Source: Murimonas intestini (GTDB lineage: Bacteria > Bacillota > Clostridia > Lachnospirales > Lachnospiraceae). Taken from it: a stretch of 64,000 nucleotides of DNA. The DNA lies in the NCBI GenBank assembly GCA_003148945.1, contig QGGY01000017.1, positions 1 to 64,000 on the forward strand. The letters run 5' to 3'. The position numbers and the translations under genes are program-made. Under the pieces are notes generated by a model that was not told the origin of the DNA, ran no database searches, and saw nothing but the letters and a program-made list of their open reading frames with translations. Positions 17,540 through 27,164 of the stretch are shown here, piece after piece; within the stretch, counting starts at the first letter, position 1, and the number at the start of each line of letters is the position of its first letter.

Positions 17540-17899
17540 ATGATGGACTATATTAATGCATTCTGGGTAGGGGGACTTATATGCGCCCTTGTACAGATAT
17601 TGATGGAAAAGACAAAACTGATGCCAGGCAGGATCATGGTCATTCTTGTATGCTCAGGTGCAGTACTGGGCGCTGTGGGCATCTACCAGCCCTTTATGGA
17701 CTTCGCCGGGGCGGGCGCCTCAGTGCCTCTTCTGGGATTTGGGAACCTGCTTTGGAAGGGAGTCAAAGAAGCAATAGAAACAGATGGATTTATAGGTATT
17801 TTTATGGGAGGATTTACATCAAGTGCGGTGGGAATATCCGCAGCACTTGTATTCTCCTATCTGGCCAGCCTTGTCTTTAAACCAAAGATGAAGGAATAG
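17540..17899 (+). CDS. spoVAE: Stage V sporulation protein AE
   Basis: A 119-residue membrane protein with about four helices (FWVGGLICALVQILME, MVILVCSGAVLGAVG, the glycine-rich FAGAGASVPLLGFG, and a C-terminal helix). It is related to SpoVAC and completes the channel set. GGAGG precedes ATG 17540; ATG 17543 is an alternative. Last gene of the operon. Confidence 0.94.
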   Translation: MMDYINAFWVGGLICALVQILMEKTKLMPGRIMVILVCSGAVLGAVGIYQPFMDFAGAGASVPLLGFGNLLWKGVKEAIETDGFIGIFMGGFTSSAVGISAALVFSYLASLVFKPKMKE

Positions 17900-17914
17900 C
17901 GGAAGACCAACACG

Positions 17915-17960
17915 AAATCCCCTCTCAGGCTGCAATGGCGTACAGCCCGAGGGGGGATTT
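17915..17960. terminator. Hairpin between the convergent spoVA and kdgK operons
   Basis: AAATCCCCTC and an inner CAGGCTG pair with CAGCCCGAGGGGGGATTT. The stem is strong but the T tracts are short on both strands. It probably ends transcription from both sides. Confidence 0.65.
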
Positions 17961-18023
17961 CTATATACATTTTAGGAATTAAGATATTGACAATTTTATA
18001 AATGGTAACGGAAAAATATTCCG

Positions 18024-19049
18024 TTATCTCTGCACACGGCCTGATCCGTCTCCGCCGGCCAGTTTCATGACTTCATCAACAGATACCTGGTTGAAGTCTC
18101 CTTCGATGCTGTGCTTCAGGCAGCTGGCAGCTACTGCAAATTCAATAGTCTGCTGAGGCTCAAATCCTGTCAGGCAGGAGTAGATAAGTCCGCCGCCGAA
18201 GGAATCGCCGCCGCCTACACGGTCTACGATGTGCATAGGATATTTCTTGCTGAAGTAGTAATCATTACCGTCATAGAGCATAGCAGCCCACATATTATCA
18301 TTTGCTGAAATTGACTCACGGAGTGTGATTGCTACCTTCTGGAATCCAAAACGGTCAGCCAGCTGTTTTGCCACATCCTTGTAACCGTCATGGTTTAATT
18401 TACCGCTTGTGACATCTGTTCCGGCAGCTTTGATGCCGAATACATCACTTGCATCTTCTTCATTTGCGATGCATACATCTACATACTCGCAGAGCTGGCC
18501 CATGACCTGTCCTGCTTTTTCTTTGCTCCAGAGCTTGTTGCGGTAGTTCAGGTCACAGCTGACAGTGATGTTTTTAGCCTTGGCAGCCTTGCATGCTTCC
18601 AGGCAGACAGCTGCTACATTGTCACCAAGTGCCGGTGTGATGCCTGTGAAATGGAACCAGTCGGCTCCCTCGAAAATCTCGTCCCAGTTAAAATCAGCAG
18701 TAGTTGCTTCAGCCATAGAAGATCCTGCACGGTCATAGATGACCTTGGAAGGACGCTGGCTGGCGCCTTTTTCCAGGAAGTAGATGCCGAGACGGTTTCC
18801 GCCGCGCACCATATAAGAGGTGTCCACACCATAACGTCTTAAAGAATTTACAGCACACTGTCCAATCTCATGCTTCGGCACTTTTGTTACGAAAGCGGCA
18901 TCCATGCCGTAGTTAGCTAATGATACAGCTACATTTGCTTCTCCGCCGCCGTAAGTTGCGCCTAAAGATTCAGCCTGAACGAAACGGTAATATCCTTCAG
19001 GAGCCAGTCTCAGCATGATTTCACCAAATGTAATAACTTTCTTTGCCAT
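18024..19049 (-). CDS. kdgK: 2-dehydro-3-deoxygluconate kinase (PfkB family)
   Basis: A 341-residue sugar kinase that phosphorylates KDG to KDPG. It starts MAKKVITFGEIMLRLAPEG and has the GGGEANVAVSLA substrate region. The PfkB signature VGGGDSFGGGL carries the catalytic aspartate. It is downstream of the KDPG aldolase fusion on the same strand with a 38-base gap, so the two steps are co-expressed. Ribosome site GGAGG upstream. Hexuronate-derived KDG is the probable substrate, but no uronate isomerase or transporter is present nearby. Confidence 0.92.
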   Translation of the reverse strand: MAKKVITFGEIMLRLAPEGYYRFVQAESLGATYGGGEANVAVSLANYGMDAAFVTKVPKHEIGQCAVNSLRRYGVDTSYMVRGGNRLGIYFLEKGASQRPSKVIYDRAGSSMAEATTADFNWDEIFEGADWFHFTGITPALGDNVAAVCLEACKAAKAKNITVSCDLNYRNKLWSKEKAGQVMGQLCEYVDVCIANEEDASDVFGIKAAGTDVTSGKLNHDGYKDVAKQLADRFGFQKVAITLRESISANDNMWAAMLYDGNDYYFSKKYPMHIVDRVGGGDSFGGGLIYSCLTGFEPQQTIEFAVAASCLKHSIEGDFNQVSVDEVMKLAGGDGSGRVQR

Positions 19050-19087
19050 TTAAAAATCCTCCAATATTTATTAAATTATATTATAAT

Positions 19088-20050
19088 TTATTTCTGTACA
19101 AGATGAAGTGCAAAGCCGCCGTATTCACCTTCCAGGTAAATAGCTTTGATATTGCCCTTTTCATCGCGTTTAGCTGATTCCATATCGAATTTGCATCCGC
19201 GCATCTCAAGATGGAAGATCGCTCTTTCCATATAGTTTGTAGATATTGCGATATGGCCCTTTGAGCCTTTTCCGGGAGTTTTCATGATCTCCATGCCTGT
19301 TCCGGCAAATACGGAAGAATTGCCTGTTTTCTTTGCAAAGCCGAACATCTTCTCCATAGCTGTAGCCAGGCTGTCTGCCTCAGATGCCTCGGCAGCGTTG
19401 ATGCCCACATGAGCAACCTCTAAACCAAGCATAGTGGATACCGCCTCTTTAGTCAGGGCTGTGATCCCTTCGAAATCACCTGCAGCAACCATTTCCTTCT
19501 TTACCATCCAGCTGCCGCCGCATGCAATGATCTTGCCGAAATCCAGATAGGAATTCAGGTTCTTTGCGCTGATGCCGCCTGTCGGCATGAATTTCATGTT
19601 AGTGTAAGGAGCAGCCATGGACTTGATCATATTAAGACCGCCTGCAGCTTCTGCCGGGAAGAACTTTACAACCTCAAGGCCGCATTCAATAGCCTGCTCA
19701 ATATCACTCGGGTTTGTACAGCCAGGTGTGATAGGGATCCCTTTTTCTACACAATAACGGACGATCTTAGGATTCAGTCCCGGGCTTACGATAAATTTAG
19801 CTCCGGCAGCTACTGCGCGGTCAACCTGCTCTGTTGTGAGTACTGTGCCTGCGCCAACAAGCATTTCCGGGTATTCTGTAGACATGATGCGGATAGATTC
19901 TTCAGCAGCAGCAGTACGGAATGTAACTTCTGCACATGGAAGCCCGCCTTCACAGAGAGCCTTTGCCAGAGGGGCAGCGTCCTTTGCATCATCCAGGGCT
20001 ATTACAGGAACAATTCCCATTTTTGAGATTTTTTCTAAAACTTCAACCAT
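19088..20050 (-). CDS. eda: KDPG/KHG aldolase fused to a C-terminal VOC-like domain
   Basis: A 320-residue two-domain protein. Residues 1-210 are a class I KDPG aldolase that yields pyruvate and glyceraldehyde 3-phosphate. E41 and R45 lie in EVTFRTA, and the Schiff-base lysine K129 lies in VVKFFPAE. Residues from about 212 on start LEVAHVGINAAE and resemble a vicinal-oxygen-chelate (glyoxalase-like) domain, ending GGFALHLVQK. Ordinary Eda is about 210 residues, so the extension is real. The VOC part may bind a sugar acid or act as a regulatory or epimerase module; this is not known to me. The start follows AAAGGAG, and the promoter is at 20135-20163. Confidence 0.92.
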   Translation of the reverse strand: MVEVLEKISKMGIVPVIALDDAKDAAPLAKALCEGGLPCAEVTFRTAAAEESIRIMSTEYPEMLVGAGTVLTTEQVDRAVAAGAKFIVSPGLNPKIVRYCVEKGIPITPGCTNPSDIEQAIECGLEVVKFFPAEAAGGLNMIKSMAAPYTNMKFMPTGGISAKNLNSYLDFGKIIACGGSWMVKKEMVAAGDFEGITALTKEAVSTMLGLEVAHVGINAAEASEADSLATAMEKMFGFAKKTGNSSVFAGTGMEIMKTPGKGSKGHIAISTNYMERAIFHLEMRGCKFDMESAKRDEKGNIKAIYLEGEYGGFALHLVQK

Positions 20051-20079
20051 CTTACATTTCTCCTTTAATAGATAGGTTC

Positions 20080-20128
20080 ATAAAACTACAAGTTTCATCA
20101 TATAAAACTACGTTTCAAAATATGGTAT
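20080..20128. promoter_or_regulatory. Repeated operator-like sites downstream of the eda promoter
   Basis: ATAAAACTACAAGTTTCA and ATAAAACTACGTTTCA are direct repeats. They form two imperfect inverted sites, GTTTCATCATATAAAAC (20092-20108) and GTTTCAAAATATGGTAT (20112-20128). They cover the inferred start site and leader of the eda-kdgK transcript. A third copy lies at 20220-20236. Binding by the divergent IclR-type regulator is inferred. Confidence 0.55.
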
Positions 20129-20134
20129 ACTTAG

Positions 20135-20163
20135 AGTATAGAAGAATGAATCTGAATTGTCAA
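20135..20163 (-). promoter_or_regulatory. Sigma-A promoter of the eda-kdgK operon
   Basis: Read on the minus strand, TTGACA (20163-20158) and TATACT (20140-20135) are separated by 17 bases, an almost ideal promoter. Confidence 0.8.
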
Positions 20164-20176
20164 TAGTATTTTTCCA

Positions 20177-20205
20177 TTGTTTTTTATTTTTATCAGTGTT
20201 ACAAT
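20177..20205 (+). promoter_or_regulatory. Promoter of the IclR-type regulator
   Basis: TTGTTT (20177-20182) lies 17 bases before TACAAT (20200-20205). The TG at 20197-20198 makes an extended -10. Confidence 0.5.
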
Positions 20206-20219
20206 AAATTCGCTTCATA

Positions 20220-20236
20220 GTTTCATAATATGGAAT
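20220..20236. promoter_or_regulatory. Operator-like site before the IclR gene
   Basis: GTTTCATAATATGGAAT is a near-palindrome that matches the sites at 20092 and 20112. It lies just after the inferred start of the iclR transcript, which suggests autoregulation. Confidence 0.5.
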
Positions 20237-20270
20237 AACCGATGACCTTTTTATAGGAGAGTTTAAATAT

Positions 20271-21065
20271 ATGGCAGAAACAGAACAGACAGAAAAAATT
20301 AAAAATCCGGTCCAGTCAGCAGAAAGGATATTCAGTGTGATGGAGACACTGGCCCAGACAGGTCCCGTCGGCCTGGTAGAGCTGAGCGGCATGCTGGGGC
20401 TCCACAAGAGTACAGTGCACAGGCTTCTGCTTTCTCTTACATGTATGGGATACGTGCAGCAGGATGAGGAGACGAGCAAATATATGCTCACTTTTAAGCT
20501 GGTAGAGCTCTCAGAGAAGATACTTGCAAAGGTGGATATCCTGACAGTTGTCCATCCTTATATTACAAGGCTGGCAAATGACTGCAATGAGACAGTGCAT
20601 TTTGTGCAGAGAAGAGGGACGGAAGTCTTTTATCTGGATAAGGTGGCTCCCTTAAAGCCGCAGGAGAGCGCGATCCGTATGGCTTCACAGGTGGGGCTGG
20701 CGAGGCCTCTCTACTGCTCAGGGGTGGGCAAGTCCATCCTGGCGGAGATGTCTGAGGAGGAGGTCAGATATATCTGGGACCACAGCGAAATTGAAAAAAA
20801 GACAGAGCATACGATCGTCACACTTGATGAGCTGTTAAAGGAGCTGCAGATAGTAAAAGAAAAGGGTTATGCCCTGGACAATGAGGAAAATGAACTGGGT
20901 GTCAGGTGCATAGCAGTATGTGTGCCTGACCACAGGGGACGGCCGATGAATGCATTCAGCATCTCCGCCCCTGTGGGAAGGATGACTGACGAGAGGATAA
21001 ATGAGCTTGCTGTACAGATACTGAGGACAAAGGAAGAAATACAGTTAAGGCTGGGACAGGCATAA
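20271..21065 (+). CDS. IclR-family transcriptional regulator
   Basis: A 264-residue DNA-binding protein. The N-terminal winged helix (about 10-80) includes GLVELSGMLGLHKSTVHRLL. The C-terminal ligand domain (about 85-260) includes YCSGVGKSILAEMS and LDNEENELGVRCIAV. It is divergent from eda-kdgK, so by context it is a KdgR-like sensor of KDG or a related sugar acid. TAGGAGAG lies upstream of ATG 20271. The next gene, glpP, follows after 24 bases and could share its transcript, although their roles look separate. Confidence 0.93.
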   Translation: MAETEQTEKIKNPVQSAERIFSVMETLAQTGPVGLVELSGMLGLHKSTVHRLLLSLTCMGYVQQDEETSKYMLTFKLVELSEKILAKVDILTVVHPYITRLANDCNETVHFVQRRGTEVFYLDKVAPLKPQESAIRMASQVGLARPLYCSGVGKSILAEMSEEEVRYIWDHSEIEKKTEHTIVTLDELLKELQIVKEKGYALDNEENELGVRCIAVCVPDHRGRPMNAFSISAPVGRMTDERINELAVQILRTKEEIQLRLGQA

Positions 21066-21089
21066 GGGCGGATATTGCAGGAGGCATAC

Positions 21090-21659
21090 ATGGAAGGAAC
21101 ATTAAAAGAAGCTTTGGAATGCTGCCCGGTGGTGGCGGCTGTGAAGGATACAGAGGGGCTGGAGAAAAGCCTGGGGTCAGAGTGTACGATCATCTTTGTG
21201 CTTTTTGGGGATGTATGCGGCATACCTTCTATTGTGGATAAGATAAAAGAGGGCGGCAAGCTGGCTCTTGTCCATATAGACCTTATAGTGGGGCTCTCCG
21301 GTAAAGAAGCAGCAGTGGATTATATCAGGCAGTTCACAAGGGCGGACGGGATCATAACTACGAAGCCGGCGCTTGTAAAACGGGCGAGAGAGCTGGGACT
21401 GTGCAGCATCCTTCGTTTTTTTGTCATAGACTCAATGGCCCTGGAAAATATTGAACGTCAGGTCCGCCAGGCCAGGCCTGACGTTGTAGAGATGCTGCCA
21501 GGCATCATAGCGCCTAAGATCATTTCCAGGATCTGCAGAAGCCTCAGAGTCCCTGTCATTGCGGGAGGGCTGATCAGCGAGAAAGAAGATATCATGGCTG
21601 CTCTTGAGGCCGGGGCGGTATCCATCTCCACGACGAATGAAAAGGTATGGTTTATGTAG
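21090..21659 (+). CDS. glpP: Glycerol-3-phosphate-responsive antiterminator GlpP
   Basis: A 189-residue TIM-barrel-like RNA-binding regulator. In the presence of glycerol 3-phosphate, GlpP lets polymerase pass a leader terminator in glp mRNA. Family features include IIFVLFGDVCGIPSIV, ALVHIDLIVGLS, ADGIITTKPALVKRA and the C-terminal PVIAGGLISEKEDI. The ATG at 21090 follows CAGGAGG. It directly precedes the glycerol operon and its hairpin leader, which agrees with the role. Confidence 0.94.
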   Translation: MEGTLKEALECCPVVAAVKDTEGLEKSLGSECTIIFVLFGDVCGIPSIVDKIKEGGKLALVHIDLIVGLSGKEAAVDYIRQFTRADGIITTKPALVKRARELGLCSILRFFVIDSMALENIERQVRQARPDVVEMLPGIIAPKIISRICRSLRVPVIAGGLISEKEDIMAALEAGAVSISTTNEKVWFM

Positions 21660-21713
21660 CAGAAAATGTAAAAAAGGGGCTGTTCTATTTACCGGAAGTA
21701 TGGTAAAATAAAT

Positions 21714-21740
21714 ATAACTGTGAAGGTACCAGGCAGTTAC
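21714..21740. repeat. GTAAC-ended palindromic element, copy 2
   Basis: TAACTG (21715-21720) is inverted as CAGTTAC (21734-21740), with the core TGAAGGTACC shared with copy 1 at 1644-1678. It sits between glpP and the glycerol leader terminator. Confidence 0.55.
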
Positions 21741-21770
21741 ATTTAAATATTGAATTGCTGGAGAAAAGAG

Positions 21771-21824
21771 TCAGGCAAAGAACATGTGCATACGCATGTG
21801 TTATTTGTCTGGCTTTTTGTTTTG
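21771..21824 (+). terminator. Leader terminator of the glycerol operon, likely GlpP target
   Basis: A long stem pairs CAGGCAAAGAACATGTGC with GCATGTGTTATTTGTCTGG around a four-base loop and is followed by CTTTTTGTTTTG. It lies about 95 bases before the first glycerol gene and just after glpP. GlpP-controlled antitermination is inferred from the Bacillus glpD model. Confidence 0.7.
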
Positions 21825-21918
21825 TTCCGGTGTTTTGTACGGCAGTCCGGGGAGAATGCGGTTCCGGCATATTACAGCAGGCAGCTGTATGGCGCCTGAA
21901 ATTTGGGAGGTAAGGTTT

Positions 21919-23367
21919 ATGTATGATGTAGTCGTAATAGGAGCAGGCGTGACAGGTTGCGCTGTTGCCAGAGAATTATCCAGGTATGATCTGAAGATCT
22001 GTGTTCTGGAGAGGGAGGAGGATGTCTGCTGCGGCACTTCAAAGGCAAACAGCGGCATCGTCCATGCAGGGCATGATGCCAGGCCGGGGAGCCTGAAGGC
22101 AAAATTTAATCTCATGGGAAATGAGATGATGGAGGATTTGTCAAAGGAGCTTGATTTTCCTTTCAGAAGGAACGGGTCAATGGTACTCTGTTTTAAGGAA
22201 GAGGAGAAGGGAAAGCTGGAAGAATTAAAGCGGCAGGGGGAGGAAAACGGCGTTAAAGGTCTCAGAATACTGGAGAGAGAAGAGATACGCAGGATGGAGC
22301 CCAACCTGACTGAGAATGCCGTGGCTGCTCTCTATGCGCCTTCAGGGGGGATCGTATGTCCCTTCGGCCTGACAATTGCCTTGGCGGAGAATGCATATGT
22401 CAACGGAGCTGAGTTCAGATTTAATACAGAGGTGGCTTCTATTGAAAGGGTAAGTGATACAGGCAGGGAAGGCTATCTTTTAAGGACGGATAAAGGGGAG
22501 ATCAGAAGCAGGGCTGTAGTGAATGCTGCCGGAGTATATGCAGATACATTTAACAACATGGTTAGTGGGAGAAAGCTGTCTATTATTCCCAGAAAAGGTG
22601 AATACCGCCTGCTTGACAAGAGTACAGGAAAATTTGTGGATAAGACCATCTTTCAGATGCCCACTGAGCTGGGAAAGGGTGTGCTGATAACGCCGACTGT
22701 CCATGGAAATCTGATGGTGGGACCCACAGCGGCCGACATTGAAGATAAAGAGGGAGTGAATACCACAGCTGAAGGTCTGGAAGAAGTAGCGTTAAAAGCA
22801 GCCCTGAGCGCCGAACATGTACCAGGCGGCCAGGTCATCACATCATTTGCAGGCCTGCGTGCCCATGAAGCGGGAGATGATTTTGTGATCGGCGAGGCGG
22901 AGGATGCAGCCTTTTTCTTTAATGCGGCGGGGATCGAATCGCCGGGTCTGACAAGCGCGCCCGCCATAGGGGCGGTTTTGGCAGAAGAGATTGCAGGAAG
23001 GCTTGGCGCAGTCAGAAAAGAAAAATTTCAGGTGGAAAGAAAAGGCATCTTCTGCGTATCAACAGCCACGAAAGAGGAGCTGGCAGACAGGATCAAGGAA
23101 AATCCTGCTTACGGAAATGTTATCTGCCGCTGTGAGACAGTCACAGAAGGAGAGATCAGGGATGCCGTCAGAAGGCCGCTGGGTGCAAAGTCTCTGGACG
23201 GCGTGAAGCGCAGGACGAGGGCAGGAATGGGAAGGTGCCAGTCAGGCTTCTGTTCGCCAAAGGTCATGGAGATACTTGCAGAGGAGCTGGGATGTTCTAA
23301 ACTGGAGCTGACAAAATCAGGACATGGCTCATACCTGCTGGCCGGACTTGACAAGGAAAATCTGTAG
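21919..23367 (+). CDS. FAD-dependent glycerol-3-phosphate dehydrogenase-like protein with BFD domain
   Basis: A 482-residue flavoprotein resembling the anaerobic GlpA subunit. The FAD motif VVVIGAGVTGCAVA is at the N-terminus, and FAGLRAHEAGDDFVIGEA lies late in the oxidase domain (about 1-375). A C-terminal BFD-like [2Fe-2S] domain (about 400-465) has CRC and CQSGFC cysteines. It probably oxidises glycerol 3-phosphate to dihydroxyacetone phosphate. ATG 21919 has GGGAGG 8 bases upstream; earlier in-frame codons lie in the leader hairpin. It is first in an operon with a second flavoprotein, a DUF1667 protein and glpK. Confidence 0.92.
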   Translation: MYDVVVIGAGVTGCAVARELSRYDLKICVLEREEDVCCGTSKANSGIVHAGHDARPGSLKAKFNLMGNEMMEDLSKELDFPFRRNGSMVLCFKEEEKGKLEELKRQGEENGVKGLRILEREEIRRMEPNLTENAVAALYAPSGGIVCPFGLTIALAENAYVNGAEFRFNTEVASIERVSDTGREGYLLRTDKGEIRSRAVVNAAGVYADTFNNMVSGRKLSIIPRKGEYRLLDKSTGKFVDKTIFQMPTELGKGVLITPTVHGNLMVGPTAADIEDKEGVNTTAEGLEEVALKAALSAEHVPGGQVITSFAGLRAHEAGDDFVIGEAEDAAFFFNAAGIESPGLTSAPAIGAVLAEEIAGRLGAVRKEKFQVERKGIFCVSTATKEELADRIKENPAYGNVICRCETVTEGEIRDAVRRPLGAKSLDGVKRRTRAGMGRCQSGFCSPKVMEILAEELGCSKLELTKSGHGSYLLAGLDKENL

Positions 23368-23379
23368 AGGGGGATAATT

Positions 23380-24642
23380 ATGAGAAAGGATTATGATATT
23401 GTAGTGATCGGAGGAGGCCCGGCCGGCATGGCGGCGGCAGCTTCTGCCAGAGAGAGCGGGATCACAAACATACTGATACTTGAGCGTGACAGGGAACTGG
23501 GGGGGATACTGAACCAGTGCATCCACAATGGTTTTGGCCTGCATACCTTTAAGGAGGAGCTGACAGGTCCGGAATATGCGGCCAGATTCATCAGCAAGGT
23601 GAAAGAAGCCGGTATAGACTACATGCTGAATACTATGGTGCTGGATATCAGCCCGGACAAGGAAGTAACAGCCATGAACAGGGAAGAGGGGCTGTTTACT
23701 GTGCGTGCCGGGGCTGTCATCCTGGCTATGGGGTGCCGGGAGCGTCCGAGAGGAGCTCTGAATATTCCTGGGTACAGGCCGGCGGGCATCTATTCAGCAG
23801 GTACAGCCCAGAGGCTTGTAAATATAGAAGGTTTCCTGCCGGGCAGGGAGGTGGTTATCCTTGGATCAGGCGATATAGGGCTTATCATGGCCAGAAGGAT
23901 GACACTGGAAGGGGCGAAGGTGAAGGTGGTTGCTGAACTGATGCCTTACTCCGGGGGGCTTAAAAGGAATATCGTACAGTGCCTGGATGACTTTGGGATA
24001 CCGCTGAAGCTGAGCCATACAGTGATTGATATCGATGGCAAAGAGAGGGTTAAGGGAGTGACTCTGGCGAGGGTGGATGAGAACAGGAAACCCATCCCTG
24101 GAACAGAAGAGTATATACCCTGTGATACCCTGCTGCTCTCCGTGGGACTGGTGCCGGAGAATGAACTGACTAAAGGGATGGGGATAGATTTGATGAGAGC
24201 CACCTCAGGTCCGAAGGTGAACGAATCTATGGAAACAAGCAGGGAAGGAGTCTTTGCCTGCGGCAACGTGCTCCATGTGCATGATCTTGTTGATTATGTG
24301 ACTCAGGAGTCTGAAGAGGCAGGAAAGGCAGCGGCGCGCTATATAAAAAGCGGCCTTAAACGGGGAGCGGCAGTGGAGGTGGAGGCAGCAGGCGGAGTGA
24401 GATATACAGTGCCCTCATCCATCCAGCCTGAAAATGCAGAAGATAAGATTGTTGTGAGATTCCGGGTGGGAGATGTTTACAAAGACAGCTGGATTAGTGT
24501 ATATTATGATAAAGAGAGAATATTGCACCGGAAGAAGCGCATCATGGCGCCTGGCGAGATGGAGCAGGTTATCCTGAAAAAAGAGGAGCTTCAGAAGAGG
24601 ATGGGACTTAAAAAGATAACTATAACGATTGAGGAGGCGTAG
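23380..24642 (+). CDS. NAD(P)/FAD-dependent oxidoreductase of the glycerol operon
   Basis: A 420-residue flavoprotein with the FAD motif VVIGGGPAGMAAAA, a cysteine in GGILNQCIHNGFG, and a second nucleotide site VILGSGDIGLIMARR near 165. It sits 12 bases after the GlpA-like gene and overlaps nothing until the DUF1667 gene 4 bases later. The set of GlpA-like protein, this protein and DUF1667 is common in clostridia. I infer it passes electrons from glycerol 3-phosphate to NAD or another carrier, taking the place of GlpB. Confidence 0.88.
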   Translation: MRKDYDIVVIGGGPAGMAAAASARESGITNILILERDRELGGILNQCIHNGFGLHTFKEELTGPEYAARFISKVKEAGIDYMLNTMVLDISPDKEVTAMNREEGLFTVRAGAVILAMGCRERPRGALNIPGYRPAGIYSAGTAQRLVNIEGFLPGREVVILGSGDIGLIMARRMTLEGAKVKVVAELMPYSGGLKRNIVQCLDDFGIPLKLSHTVIDIDGKERVKGVTLARVDENRKPIPGTEEYIPCDTLLLSVGLVPENELTKGMGIDLMRATSGPKVNESMETSREGVFACGNVLHVHDLVDYVTQESEEAGKAAARYIKSGLKRGAAVEVEAAGGVRYTVPSSIQPENAEDKIVVRFRVGDVYKDSWISVYYDKERILHRKKRIMAPGEMEQVILKKEELQKRMGLKKITITIEEA

Positions 24643-24646
24643 GGCG

Positions 24647-25024
24647 ATGAGAAAAGAGCTTACATGTATCGGATGCCCCATGGGCTGCCAGCTGACAGCG
24701 GTGGTCGAGGGGAATGAAGTTGTTTCTGTAGAGGGGAATACCTGCGCAAAAGGGGCTTCTTATGCGAAAAAAGAATGTATAGCGCCCCAGAGGACAGTGA
24801 CATCCTCAGTCAGGGTAGAGGGCGGTGTGCTGAAAATGGTTTCTGTAAAGACAGCAGAGGAGATTCCCAAGGAGAAAACAGGCAGCTGTATGAAAGCACT
24901 GAAGGATATCTGCGTGAAGGCGCCTGTCCATATTGGAGATATTATTCTTGCTGATGTGGCCGGAACAGGTGTGAATATTATCGCTACAAAGAATATAGAC
25001 CCGGCAGAACGGGCTCTTGCGTGA
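24647..25024 (+). CDS. DUF1667 cysteine-rich protein of the glycerol operon
   Basis: A 125-residue protein with an N-terminal cysteine cluster, LTCIGCPMGCQL, and a further conserved CAKGASYAKKEC, which suggests an iron-sulfur or zinc site. This matches the DUF1667 family, which travels with the two flavoproteins upstream. ATG 24647 lies 10 bases after GAGGAGG; the overlap of the upstream stop with this site suggests coupling. Proposed to be an electron-transfer partner, not demonstrated. Confidence 0.88.
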   Translation: MRKELTCIGCPMGCQLTAVVEGNEVVSVEGNTCAKGASYAKKECIAPQRTVTSSVRVEGGVLKMVSVKTAEEIPKEKTGSCMKALKDICVKAPVHIGDIILADVAGTGVNIIATKNIDPAERALA

Positions 25025-25027
25025 ATC

Positions 25028-25090
25028 AAAGACCCCGCTGCAAGCAGACGGGGTATCAAACTTGTAACGCTGCAGAGCAGCGGGGTATTT
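25028..25090. repeat. Hairpin pair downstream of the DUF1667 gene
   Basis: ACCCCGCTGC near 25033 can pair either with CGGGGT close by or with GCAGCGGGGT near 25077, giving two competing stems. No T-run follows, so simple termination is unlikely. It may modulate or stabilise the mRNA between the dehydrogenase genes and glpK. Confidence 0.5.
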
Positions 25091-25092
25091 GA

Positions 25093-26673
<1,581 letters not shown>

Positions 26674-26774
26674 TAAACCTTGTATTGTGTGGGATTTTGT
26701 TGTATTATATTAATATCTGAATTAGTATATTACTGCGTGAAGCATTTTCTCATATAATGTAAAGGAGAGACTTT

Positions 26775-27155
26775 ATGAAACTAGATGAGCTTGATTTTTC
26801 CGGAGATAAAAGGATGCGAATCGTCCAGGAACTGGTGCCGGGCAAGCAGGTTACGCTGGCACATGTGATCGCCAGCCCCGATCCTATTGTATATAAGAAG
26901 CTGGGCCTGGATCCTGAACTGGATTATAAGAGGGCCGCTATTGGCATACTCAGCATGAGCCCTGCGGAGATCTCAGTTATTGCGGGAGATATTGCAGTAA
27001 AGGCGGCTAATATTGATCTTGGATTTATTGACCGTTTCAGCGGGACTTTGATTTTCACCGGAAGGGTGGCGGAGGTGGAAGCGGCTATCCAGGCTATTAC
27101 GGCATATCTGGAGGAGAAGCTGCATTTTACCATCTGTGAAGTCACAAGGACTTAA
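26775..27155 (+). CDS. eutS: Bacterial microcompartment shell protein EutS
   Basis: A 126-residue BMC-domain protein of the permuted EutS/PduU type, with RIVQELVPGKQVTLAHVIASP at the start and the core AAIGILSMSPAEISVIAGD. In ethanolamine utilisation it forms hexamers in the compartment shell. AAGGAGAG lies 8 bases before the ATG. It is followed after 9 bases by eutP and then a terminator, with no other eut gene in the 64 kb, so the pair is isolated. Confidence 0.92.
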   Translation: MKLDELDFSGDKRMRIVQELVPGKQVTLAHVIASPDPIVYKKLGLDPELDYKRAAIGILSMSPAEISVIAGDIAVKAANIDLGFIDRFSGTLIFTGRVAEVEAAIQAITAYLEEKLHFTICEVTRT

Positions 27156-27164
27156 GGCGGCGTC

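Noticed and set aside
21784-21918. N-terminal extension of the GlpA-like protein
   Set aside because: It would start within the terminator stem of the leader; ATG 21919 has GGGAGG and begins directly before the FAD motif.
26753-26758. TATAAT before eutS as a promoter
   Set aside because: It is only 4 bases before the ribosome site, so transcription would begin inside it, and there is no good -35 box.
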